This document shows positions 49,880 through 59,190 of a DNA stretch of 64,000 bases, piece after piece. The stretch comes from Plazaster borealis (taxonomy: Eukaryota; Echinodermata; Asteroidea; Forcipulatida; Labidiasteridae). A program made the position numbers and the translations under genes. The notes beneath the pieces were generated by a model. That model was given only the letters and a program-made list of their open reading frames with translations, had not been told where the DNA came from and ran no database searches. The stretch is from positions 8,228,501-8,292,500 of the forward strand of contig CM037462.1 of the NCBI GenBank assembly GCA_021014325.1. The letters are read 5' to 3'. The stretch's first letter is position 1; every line of letters begins with the position of its first letter.

Positions 49880-50049
49880 CTACTGCACACAGAGCCTCAG
49901 TGCTTCTAATAAATGTTCAATAGAGACCTTTTCCTTGGAATAAGAACAGCTTGCTATGCATCTATCAATCTGAGACTGTTGTAACTCCAGACGGTAGATG
50001 AGATTGTAATTGTTGACCAGACCCACTATCTCCTCTTTATTCAGATAAC
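49880..50049 (-). CDS. EF-hand gene terminal exon
   Basis: Acceptor tttttcaccag, then YLNKEEIVGLVNNYNLIYRL and IDRCIASCSYSKEKVSIEHL, ending ALRLCVQ and TAG. It completes the EF loop begun in the exon at 51506. Confidence 0.8.
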
Positions 50050-53000
50050 CTGGTGAAAAAAGAAATGGCGGGAAACGAATTTAAAGTAGGGTTCATTACA
50101 GCCTCGCTACCATGGGCAGCGCGCCGTATCGATACCTCTCTCGTCACTAACCCCTGGTAGGGAAACACTAAAAATCAACGCCGATTGCCTCACCAAAAGT
50201 TACAGCTTTGCGCACAGGCTTGTTAAAAACATTGGAGCGCTTGTAGGGCGCTCGTCGGGCGCTTAGTATGCGCAGGTAAAAATGCGCGTAGTTCGACACA
50301 ATACATTTCAAACGAATCATGTTGTTATATGGTCTCCTTAAACTGCATACAGTTAGGCGTATCACAAGATCGATGCGTCTTTTGACAGCGCGCTCTGCGT
50401 AGACTCTAACACAGAATGGATCAACCACAGGACTAATTAAAATATCCAATATATTTGGATATTTCAAAGTCACACTTCCAGGGGTTACAATCGGGCAAGG
50501 CATTCTGGGAAAGAAAAACAAAATGGCGCGGCGAGATCGTACACCACTGGGAACGAGTGGGTTAATTATTCATGAAGCTAGTTCTAAAGTGTTCAAAGAT
50601 TTCAATTGAATGGAAGGAAATGTTAGGAAGAAACCTACCCATTAAAACGTACATTGGGAAATAATTATGTCTGTTCTATGTATACAAATTTCTCTTGTAA
50701 CAAAATGTTGTCTCTCTCTCCCAAGCTCCACCAAGACTCGTTACAAATGTAACTAACCATTGATTAAAGCCCGGTTCATACTTCACGCCGATTGCGAAAG
50801 TGAAGCGGATTTCCCTGCGTCACAATTGGAAAACAGTGCATACATAAATGTTTCCGTCCCCGTAATTCGCTTTCGTGTGAAGTATGAACCGGGCTTAACA
50901 AACCAACATCTACACACCAATTTGGGTATTCCTTTTCAAATACTTTGCCAGCCAAAACGAGCCACTGAGATCTCTTCAGGGCCGAGAGTCAATCCTAAAA
51001 AAAGGTCAAAAACTTGGATCCAGATCTACGAGTTATTATTATTATTATTATAAATTTCTGGTAATGAAACTAAGGATGCCTCGTAAGTGAACTTAATCAC
51101 TTTAGCTCACAATCTTCAGGAAACCTGTAAACAAGGGTGCTTGTTATGTGAACCGGGGTTAATCCCTACTCTTCCAAAATAAGTGTTCTGGCTTTTATGT
51201 GAACTACCAACCCTCGTCCTGGACCTACGGCTTAATGTCTCATCTGAAGGACAAATCAATAATGGTATAGTATCTTGCTAAAGGACACAAGTGCCACGAC
51301 CAGAACTTGAACCCACACTCTGCTGATCAGAAACACCAGAGCTTGATGGCATTTCCATAGGTCTCAAAAAGCTTCTTAGAACAGTATCCACAGTGTAGGA
51401 GAAGTAGATCCAGGAGCATTATCTCTTTGTATCTGGAGAAAGTTACATTTGTTTTTCGGCAGGCAGACATAAAAAGGTCTAAAAAGTCTCATCCCTGTCT
51501 CTTACCCGTATTGGTACTGTCTAAATTATACAATCCCTTGGCTAGATGTTTGAAGCGTATAAACCATGGTTGGTCCTCCTTCACTTTGACCGGTACCTTG
51601 GCCGCCATCATGGCCTGCTGTCTCTTCTGCCGATGCTCCTGGGCCATGACTGCAAGCTCAGCCTGCTCAGTGTTACCATGATCAACCCGGATGTGAGCCG
51701 CGGGTGGTCCACTGTCCAGCGGCGGCGGTGATGGAGAGTCGTACTCGGTGATTTCTCTCTCCACCGTTGTTGGGGATTTTATGCCAAGTCTCTGTGCGGT
51801 GGAAATTCAAGTTGATAAAGTAAAATGTCACAGACAATCTAGACAGGTCTGCGGTAGCACCATCAAAGAGAGGGTGGTTTAACAGCTTGAAATTTCAATC
51901 AGTATGCTCTTATCATCTTTAGGAGTTAACTGGATACAAAGGTGTTAAACAGGATCTTGAAAACAGGGTTCCAAATTGTTTTTGAAAAAACGTTAAAAAG
52001 AAGAAGTGCAAAAGTGAACAAAAGCCAAATTGGATATTAACTACAAGAGTTAATTATGAGCTAATAATGTCAAAAAAACAAGCTTTGGCCTATCACATGG
52101 TTCACTGCAACTCATAAAAATATAAACATAAGACCTACACATTCACATTCACATGAGACAAATACAACTGTAAAAAATGAGTTGAACATTAGAGTGTCAA
52201 ATGAATCAACTTCCAAAAATGACATTATAGATGGCTACATGCAGATAAGGTCAAAGAGATGATTAAGCACAAAAAGTAGCTCAGCACAAAGCAATTTTGC
52301 TTATCAAAATAAGGTTACCAGCCAAAATATAATATCACACATACCATCTTTGATTGATTTCCTGCTCAACAGAAAATTTGTCAGCAAAATATTTCTGCTT
52401 CAAGCAGCTCTATGAAATTGGGCACCGATACTTCACTGAGGCAACAGGGGCAATTACTTCCATGCCCCTGGACATTGCCTTTGTGCCCTTTGAAATGTCC
52501 CAATGGAAATTAATAATTTTCTCATAGAGGTGCCCTTCACCTTGCAGAAAATTGTAAGCAAAATTGTCTGCTTAAGCAGGTTCATGAAATTGGGCACTGA
52601 TACATCACCGAGGCAACAGGGGCAATTGCTTCCCTGGTCATTCATTGCTTTGGTGCCCCACCTTTGAAATGCCCCGCCTTTGAAAAGCACCGCCTTTGAA
52701 AAGCTCCAATGAAAACAAACATTTCCTCACAGAGGTGCCCTTCGCCTGAGAACAGTCCCTCAAGATTGTTTGAACTTACCCCAAGAGGTTTCCGCGTTTC
52801 CCAGGGTGGTGGTGCAGGCTCCTGAGGTACACTAGGAGACCCTGACTTAATAATTGTCTTCTGGCCACCACCTCCTCCCTGCCTAGGCCAGGAACTGGGT
52901 CGAGCTTCATCACTGTTCAATGTTGAAGCCTGAGGAGCAAGGGGTTTGACCCGACCAAGAAATTCTAAAAAAGCTACCCAACTGGGCAAGAAAAAATACA

Positions 53001-56000
53001 AACACATTACAAATGAAATTTTCACCCAACTGGGCGAGAACAAAAACAAAAACCTTACCAATGAAATTTTGAGACATATTTCTTTAGACCTTGAGAGTTG
53101 AAACTGTCAAATCAATGAACCCAAACCATCTATGGAAGGGTAAACAAGTCCAGGGTCCTGATTGGTATCTTGAGGATCGTTATAGGGAAAGTCCAAGAAA
53201 AGGTACCCTTGTGGTTCCTACGCTATGAAATGGAAATTGCACAGTAAGCATAAAATCGGCCATGAAGCAGCTCTATGAAATTAGGCCCAGTAATGGTTGG
53301 GGAAAAAAATGGTACAGGACAGTATGCAAATTATATCTTATTAATAATGTGTTAATTTAATTGATAAATAATATATAATATAGTACGCGGCACTAGACAT
53401 ACCATGGACGAGACACACCACCAAAATTGAACTCTCAAAATTGAACTCTCTGGATTTTAGAAGCGGCACTAGACATACCATGGACAAGACACACCACCAA
53501 AATTGAACTCTCTGGATTTTAGAAGCGGCACTAGACATACCATGGACAAGACACACCACCAAAATTGAACTCTCTGGAAACCTGACAAAAATAACTGACG
53601 ATGTTAATTTGTAGGTATTCTTATTGTCTCCATACTATTACATTCTTCTGAAGGAAGTGACTTACTGGAACCCTTGTCAGAACTGGTTTTATACAAGAAC
53701 TGGTTCTATACAAGAACTGGTTCTATACAAGAACTGGTTCTATACAAGAACTGGTTCTATACAAGAACTGGTTCTATACAAGAACTGGTTCTATACAAGA
53801 AGGAAAGGCGGCGCAGATTCATTGGCCATGTGAGGAGAAAAACTGATAGAACGGCACTAAAGTTATTGCTATGGGAACCATCATAAGGAAAGAGAATATG
53901 AGGCATGCTGGGATGACCAGACAAAGATAACTTGGAAGTAACTATAACCATGCTATAACTAGCAAACTTTCGGGTACAACCATGTGTAAATCTCTTTCGG
54001 GAGGTGTGTTGGCTCTGAAAAGAGCTGGTGTGGTCTCAACATTTTGAGCAGATACACTGCTAGTCTTCAAGATAACTTGATGGAAAAGATGAAAAACAGA
54101 CAGGAGTGGAGAAGTCTTGTCCAATATGTTCGAGCAAGTAGCAGCTTGACATAAGTAAGTAGTATTGATTTAATTGATTATAATGCATATTTATTTATTT
54201 CAATGCACATCCAACAGTGCAAGTGTCAATAACAGGATGGTGTATAGGATTTGAGGCATTGCATGGAGAGGTAACACCATGTGTATATCTACTTGCTGTG
54301 TAGATTTTGTTCTTTGAGAACTTGTCTTGCTTTTTATTCTACTGCCACAGAGTAGAATATTCGGAATTCGGGAGACTTCTCAGTTCTGAAAAGAACTGTC
54401 CTGCTTATTAACTACTACCTGGGCGGAAGGTAGGAAATCGGACTACTACTTTCGCTATGTGGATCGGGGGGACTGCTCGTTAATAACTACACTGACGCGG
54501 AGTGAGTCTAAATAGGTCTCAACATTTCGACTAGCTTGCTCTAGTCATCGTCAGGAGACTGAAGAGTGTAATACATGTTGTCCATTTATAGGGGTTCAGA
54601 GGTTTCAGTGTAGAGTCAGTCACTGCTCTGATTGAACTGGATGGTGGTTAGTAAAGAATGTTCAATTTTAGCTCTGGGAGGAAAACCCCAAATGGGGAAA
54701 ACCCACGCAATCAGGTAGGGACTGAAACCCAATCCACATACAAGGCTCCGATCCCAGGTGGAATTCGAACCGGGGTCCACAGAGATAAAAGGCAGGGAAA
54801 GAATCCACTAAGCCAACCTGATCCCTCATTATAATGTTGTATTATTATTGTATAAAACAGGGAACATAGCAAAGACAGTGGTAGTATGTCTTTAAGATGT
54901 ATATTCTCTTCCTTGGTGACGTACCTGTGTTGATCTTCTCCAGTATCACATCTCTGCATGAGTTTTTCCATCAGAGATCCCTGCAGTGGAATCCTGTGTT
55001 TGAAACACACCTCCTGAATCTACAACAAGTAACGAAAGGATATCAGGATTTTTACATCTACAAATGGTGACTTTGTCAGCTAAACAGGCCAAAACGAGTC
55101 ATGGTAAACCTTATCAATGTAATTTTAAAGGGAAAGTATACCTTTGGTTTTTGGAACTGTTCAATTGTTTTAATCCTATATAACATGACACGCCAATCTA
55201 AAAGCTCACTGATTATGAATGCATACCAGTACCAAACCTACACAGATTTAATTATGTCTCAAATACTGTCAAAGTCCAGGAAATAGCATTCGAAGACCCA
55301 CAAATCCCTGTTGCTTATTTAAATTGCCACAATTGAAATAAGCCTGGTTTGAACGTCCACAAAATCCCTGACAGAACCATGAACCATTCTTCATCGTTTT
55401 CACTAAAACCTGAACAATAAATTTGTTGATATTCTCATAGCTTGGTTGTATGGTGTGTTTATCCAAAACTAAAGGACAGGAATTAATTTCTCTTCCAAAA
55501 CCAATGATGTAGTTTCCCTTTGAGTGAGTCTTTAATTGTAAGGTCATAGATTGGGTTTTGTCAATGCAATGCTAATTTATAGGCAAAATAGGAAGATGTG
55601 AAAGTTTCAGCTGAATACAGTGTCTACTTGCTGAGAAAACAGCAAAAAACTGTCACAGTATTTTCACAAGAACATTGAATCCATCCACGTTGCGAGGTTA
55701 CAGAGGGTACCAACCGTATCTCTGGCCACAGCATTCACAAACGGACACCAACTCTCAGAAATCTGAGAACAGATTCATGCATGAATCGTTTTTCGGATTC
55801 AAATGTTTTTGAGTGAAACATTATCCAAACCATATTACTTCGAAGGGAATCCTTTCTCAAAATAGTTTATACTATCAACATCTGCAGTGCTTCTCACCAA
55901 TTAAGATTTATGGTCATTAATTTTTGGAGTATTTACAAATTTATGACCCTACCTTTAAATGCAGTGCTACAAGAACTGACCTTTTCCTTAGTGAGTGTAC

Positions 56001-56143
56001 CATGACCTCTTTTATCTCTTTCCATGAAGTCTTTCTTCATGGCATGGAGGTCAGTAGGATCCTGATTTCCCTGTATGTACTGCTGCTCTAACAGCATCAA
56101 CAGCTTAGCATCCTCCCTGTCTGAAAACACTTTCTGCGGTCTC
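49880..56143 (-). CDS. EF-hand protein gene, 3' part (at least five exons)
   Basis: Exons 56143-55981, 55019-54925, 52964-52780, 51791-51506 and 50049-49880 (stop TAG) have good splice borders. Phases match between exons 1-2 and 3-4-5. Between 54925 and 52964 the phases do not match, so at least one exon is missing. The protein has an N-terminal region with a degenerate EF loop (DKRGHGTLTKEK, position 12 is Lys), a Gly/Pro-rich linker (SSWPRQGGGGGQK, PSVPQEPAPPPWE), a charged helix (AVMAQEHRQKRQQAMMAAK) and a canonical EF-hand loop DSTNTGYLNKEE near the C-terminus. It probably binds calcium through that last loop. It may be related to the vertebrate C1orf87-type EF-hand proteins, but that is a guess. 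The 5' exons must lie beyond 56.2 kb, where the retrotransposon sits. Confidence 0.75.
50101..50561 (-). repeat. About 460-bp dispersed repeat, copy 2
   Basis: Reverse-orientation copy of 29074-29575. On minus it reads PRMPCPIVTPGSVTLKYPNI, then VVDPFCVRVYAERAVKRRI, with the same peptide order as the other copy. It lies just upstream of the last EF-hand exon. Confidence 0.75.
50765..50899. repeat. TIR element with AAAGCCCGGTTCATACTTC ends, copy 2
   Basis: Left aaagcccggttcatacttca, right tgaagtatgaaccgggctta, same termini as 24408-24545 with a diverged middle. Confidence 0.85.
51215..51345 (-). repeat. Truncated tRNA-derived SINE, minus strand
   Basis: Contains ctgatcagaaacaccagagc and gccacgaccagaacttgaac, the reverse complement of the family head with a decayed B box. 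Tail missing. Confidence 0.65.
51506..51791 (-). CDS. EF-hand gene penultimate exon
   Basis: Opens RLGIKSPTTVEREITEYDSP, continues through a Pro-rich stretch and a basic Gln-rich helix, and ends at LYNLDSTNTG, the first half of a canonical EF loop. Confidence 0.82.
52252..52427. repeat. Fold-back element, GGGCCCAATTTC family
   Basis: Right end agcagctctatgaaattggg, left end gagatgattaagcacaaaaa. Fragments of the same family follow at 52560-52600 and 53225-53290. Confidence 0.65.
53108..53206 (-). CDS. Possible missing exon of the EF-hand gene
   Basis: A frame reading EPQGYLFLDFPYNDPQDTNQ then DPGLVYPSIDG looks coding. An acceptor-like gcgtag precedes it and a weak gtttgg donor would give phase 1, as the next exon needs. 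The incoming phase does not fit, so either the acceptor is elsewhere or another exon is missing. Confidence 0.3.
53388..53577. repeat. Tandem triplication of about 62 bp
   Basis: cggcactagacataccatgg followed by acaagacacaccaccaaaat occurs three times in a row. The first unit carries an extra 17-bp gaactctcaaaattgaa insert. Confidence 0.85.
53609..53802. repeat. 17-bp minisatellite, inverted second copy with shared flank
   Basis: Seven units of ctggttctatacaagaa preceded by gtgacttactggaaccc and gtctccatactattacattc, the reverse complement of the flank right of 45737. The repeat therefore sits inside a larger duplicated or mobile unit. Confidence 0.85.
53800..54155 (+). mobile_element. Decayed non-LTR retrotransposon ORF2 3' end
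   Basis: In plus frames: RRRRFIGHVRRKTDRTALKL with LLWEP, then GKREYEACWDDQTKITWK, and further on DRQEWRSLVQYVRASSSL. These match the usual end block of LINE ORF2 proteins (LGHV...W.P.G.R.RGRP..TW, then DR..WR..V). It is broken by stops and frame changes, and 5' truncated next to the minisatellite. Confidence 0.6.
54500..54565 (-). ncRNA. Hammerhead-ribozyme-like core motif
   Basis: On minus: CTGACGA, one T, a perfect 6-bp stem GACTAG / CTAGTC with loop AGCAAG, then GAAA. This is the order of a hammerhead core (CUGANGA, stem II, GAAA), but with one extra base. Stems I and III and a cleavage triplet could not be closed convincingly. Penelope-like and some other retroelements are known to carry such motifs. 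Activity is doubtful. Confidence 0.35.
54675..54835 (-). repeat. SINE-like repeat, fourth family, minus copy
   Basis: Contains gggaggaaaaccccaaatgg and gactgaaacccaatccacat, the reverse of 30975-31190, and a B-box-like gaattcgaaccggg. It lies just downstream of the EF-hand exon ending at 54925, inside the intron. Confidence 0.6.
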
Positions 56144-56287
56144 CTGTAGTATTGAAAAGTGTTGTCAATTTATTATAACACTGATATGTGTTAAGCACTG
56201 TGTACTCAGTGCTTTCCAAAGTCCTGTGAAAAAAAAGAAGAAACAAAATATTGCTGCTAAAATACAGCATCAAACTGCCTCCATCTA

Positions 56288-56370
56288 CCGGGCAAGCTCG
56301 TTGGTCTAGTGGTTAGACATCTGCTCTAGAATGGCAAAGGCCATGGGTTTGAATCCCACCCGAGTAATAT
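56288..56370 (+). repeat. tRNA-derived SINE head, second family
   Basis: gctcgttggtctagtggtta (A box region) and gggtttgaatcccaccc (B box). The body is cut off at about 56400 by the retroelement LTR end. Confidence 0.7.
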
Positions 56371-56403
56371 GTTTATACTGTAACCAGAGTCTCGAGGTAA
56401 ACC

Positions 56404-56485
56404 TGTGGCAAGGAAAATATGAAGGCGAAAATTGGAGTCAAATCTATCTTTCGGTTAAAACAATGCATTTATTAGTAAAAGTGCC
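56404..56485 (-). repeat. Detached copy of the Gypsy LTR end (R/U5 part)
   Basis: 82 bp almost identical (one mismatch seen) to the outer end of the LTR at 57547-57628: tgtggcaaggaaaatatgaa through gcatttattagtaaaagtgc. It includes the AATAAA of the LTR. About 1.06 kb of non-LTR-like sequence separates the two copies. Confidence 0.8.
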
Positions 56486-57546
56486 TTAAACGCTTAACTA
56501 TTATAAGAGAAAACCAGTATTATTTACATAAGTTGAACATTCTGCTTTCCTTAACCTAGGGAGCTCTCGCATATATCTGCAATCAAATATCATTTTGATA
56601 ATCATATTTATAAATGAAAACTACGTATACAGGTCAGGAATACTTCAAATTACTAGCAGACAGGATCATTTCACTAGTGTTCAACCTTGACTAAAACATT
56701 ATAAATCAAACTTGGAAAATCTGTCTTTAACTACTAACAGCACAAGAGAAACATAACTTTTAACTTGTGTGACCTTTCTACTACAGTATGGAATACACAA
56801 ATCTCTCTTCTTAAATTGTTTACTGCATGAACAACAAGTCTTTTAGTGTCTTGAATATCCAAATCTCTAATTGTATCTATTTCAAATACATTCTGACTAT
56901 TCTACTATAGCACATGACTGAAGTTTGAACAAGGTAGGCCTACTGTTTTCACGAACACCACTCTATTTACAATTACATGACTGATCGACTCTACTTGATA
57001 TTCAAGGATCCAATCTATGAAATTAAACCTTCCATTCTTTAAAAGGAATAAAATATGTGTTTACTTTCTAACTATAACTTCATAAGACTCATCCACTTGT
57101 CTGTAAATCTCATGTTATAATAAAACAACAAAAGACTTAGTTTTGTCTCACTGCAGATTGATTCAATGAGCTCATGTCAAACTAATTAAATTTGAAATAC
57201 CTCTATAAATCTCTTCTATGATAGCATTACTAACAAATCATTACTCTTAGTCTTAGCCATAAATCCTGAGAGGACTTTCCTCCATAGGATCCATGCATCT
57301 TCACAATTGGTAGTTTTTACCTTTGTGATAATCCTTTAGCAACCCCTCAAATCTTTATTTACATGAGGTAAATCTTGTACACACTTTCCCTATACCCATT
57401 TGTGCAACTTGGAACAAAAGAGAGAGTTCATTTTTAAATCCATCTCAATCTTAAACATCATCAGTCTAAATACCTCAATTTAGCCTTATAAGTAATCTAT
57501 ATACCTAAACAATAATAGGAATATAATAAAAAGTTGTCAACATACC
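56486..57546. other. Segment between two LTR-end copies
   Basis: AT-rich, no ORF of note. On minus it begins TGTTGACAAC near 57542 and runs into the R/U5 copy, so it could be the U3 of a second, longer LTR that shares only its end with the first. It could also be unrelated host DNA. Confidence 0.4.
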
Positions 57547-57777
57547 TGTGGCAAGGAAAATATGAAGGCGATAATTGGAGTCAAATCTATCTTTCGGTTA
57601 AAACAATGCATTTATTAGTAAAAGTGCATTGACCTCAGACAGCGCCCTCGTAGTGCCCTCTCTCTGCAGGCCACAGGATTAAAAAGTTTTGTTTGGGGCT
57701 ATTGTTTATATACACAAAAGCAATACATTGAAAAGGAACATACACAAAGCAATACATTGGAAGGGTGGTAACACACA
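57547..57777 (-). repeat. 3' LTR, about 231 bp
   Basis: Starts TGTGTGTTACC directly after a purine tract and ends TTGCCACA, giving TG...CA termini. A TATA-like TATATAAA and an AATAAA lie in the expected order. The outer boundary could instead be 56404 if the longer version is right. Confidence 0.72.
57705..57712 (-). promoter_or_regulatory. LTR TATA-like box
   Basis: TATATAAA on minus about 65 bases into the LTR, upstream of AATAAA at 57617-57612. This suits a U3 promoter. Confidence 0.45.
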
Positions 57778-57790
57778 CTCCCCCTCATAA
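57778..57790 (-). promoter_or_regulatory. Polypurine tract
   Basis: GAGGGGGAG on minus immediately before the LTR start, the plus-strand primer site expected in LTR elements. Confidence 0.75.
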
Positions 57791-58241
57791 ACAAATGTCG
57801 TCCCTGACATTTACAAACAATTAAAAACTGTTCATCCACTGGAAACTTTTAGTCAACCCATCACTAGAGTGATTACCCTAAACATCATTGACGAACTGTT
57901 TCCTAGTCCCAATGACAGAGAGTCCGAAGTGGTAAACAGGTTGCGCGTGTCAATCAACACACATCATAAAATGGGTAGACCTCACACATTCATGTGTAGT
58001 GGTACAGTAGTTCCATAGTGCAAATTGTTCTCAGCAATTCTAACTCTTAACTGGAGGGACACTCCACAGTCTCGTCATTGTCCCCGCTGCAGCAATCCAG
58101 TCCGTCCTTTATGGTGTTCCATTGATTTTGCACTTTATCAATCAAAAATCGTTACAGCGAGCAAAAGCACTGTCAGAAATCACTGCGATTTATGCCTTAA
58201 CTCGGTATCTCTCGAATATCATAGTTCAACTGTTTCGTACT

Positions 58242-59167
58242 CTACATCCATCTGTGTCCTGGTACTCGATTATCCATAGCATATCCTGGAGTGGTAGGGA
58301 GGGGTTGTCCCGATACATCACACGGCCATGGATAGAAATGGTGGAGTGGTTGTTGGTACCGAAGAAGTTGTGAAACATCCATCTGTTGTGGTATTGGCTG
58401 GACCGCTCCATAGCCCATTGGATTTGGCTGTGGTAAGGATTGTGGGTTAAACTGACTTACCATTGATGATTGATTCCAATGTCCAGTACTCACAGGCATA
58501 CAACTGGCATCTGGTGATCCAAGGTGTTGATAGGTGAAGGTGTTGGGTTGGTGTCTTTGCCTCATCGAGCGCCGCTCAGTCTGATTTCCATCCTCCATGT
58601 CAGCTGTTGCTTGTTCAGCAATCTGTGGGCATGAAAAAGGGTTAGCAGACACCACACCAGTGGCATCAGAGTCGCGATGTGAAGGAGAGACTGCTGGGGT
58701 TGGGTCATGGTGTACATCAGATGCCTTCGGTTGTGAAGAGAGAACATTTCCATCATCACTGGTATGGCTACATGTAGGATCATCTTCATTGCCTTCAGTA
58801 GAGTGGTCACTGGAGGGTTCGATCACAGCATGATCTTGGTGTAGTTCATTTTCATCTGACGACGAAGAGTGATCAAGTTGATCTTGGGTCGCTTGGGGTT
58901 CCTTCGAGGACAATACTCTAAAATACTCCTGAAGATAATCATCCTCCTCATCAGAACTATCTTCTGAACAGACATCTGGGGGCAGGCGAAGATTTCTCGC
59001 TTTGTCCTTGGGATGTGCTGTCTTCCTCTGTGTAGTTCTGTTGGTAGTTCTCTGCTTGTCACCCTCAACTGGAGGTTCCTGAACTGACAGAAATCGCATG
59101 GGAGAAGAAGATTCCTGTGCAGTGTTCTCACCCTACCGATTCCATCCTCCGGGGAAAGCTCATACAC
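58242..59167 (-). pseudogene. Integrase C-terminal end and acidic pol tail, frame-broken
   Basis: The frame at 59167-59100 reads VYELSPEDGIGRVRTLHRN and LLLPCDF, the conserved end of Gypsy integrases. A -1 change then leads to a 285-codon frame (59099-58242) rich in Ser, Asp, Glu, Gln and Pro (CSEDSSDEEDDYLQEYF; QQPLHHFYPWPCDV). The tail has no recognised domain. No transmembrane helix or furin site suggests env, so an extended pol C-terminus is the simplest reading. Confidence 0.6.
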
Positions 59168-59190
59168 TGGTAAGTCACCTTTCCTTGATA

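Noticed and set aside
53624..53886. Plus-strand ORFs with the same peptide repeat
   Set aside because: Same minisatellite in reverse orientation, running into a LINE remnant.
58242..59099. Envelope-like gene after pol
   Set aside because: No signal peptide, transmembrane helix or cleavage site; composition is acidic and Gln/Pro-rich.
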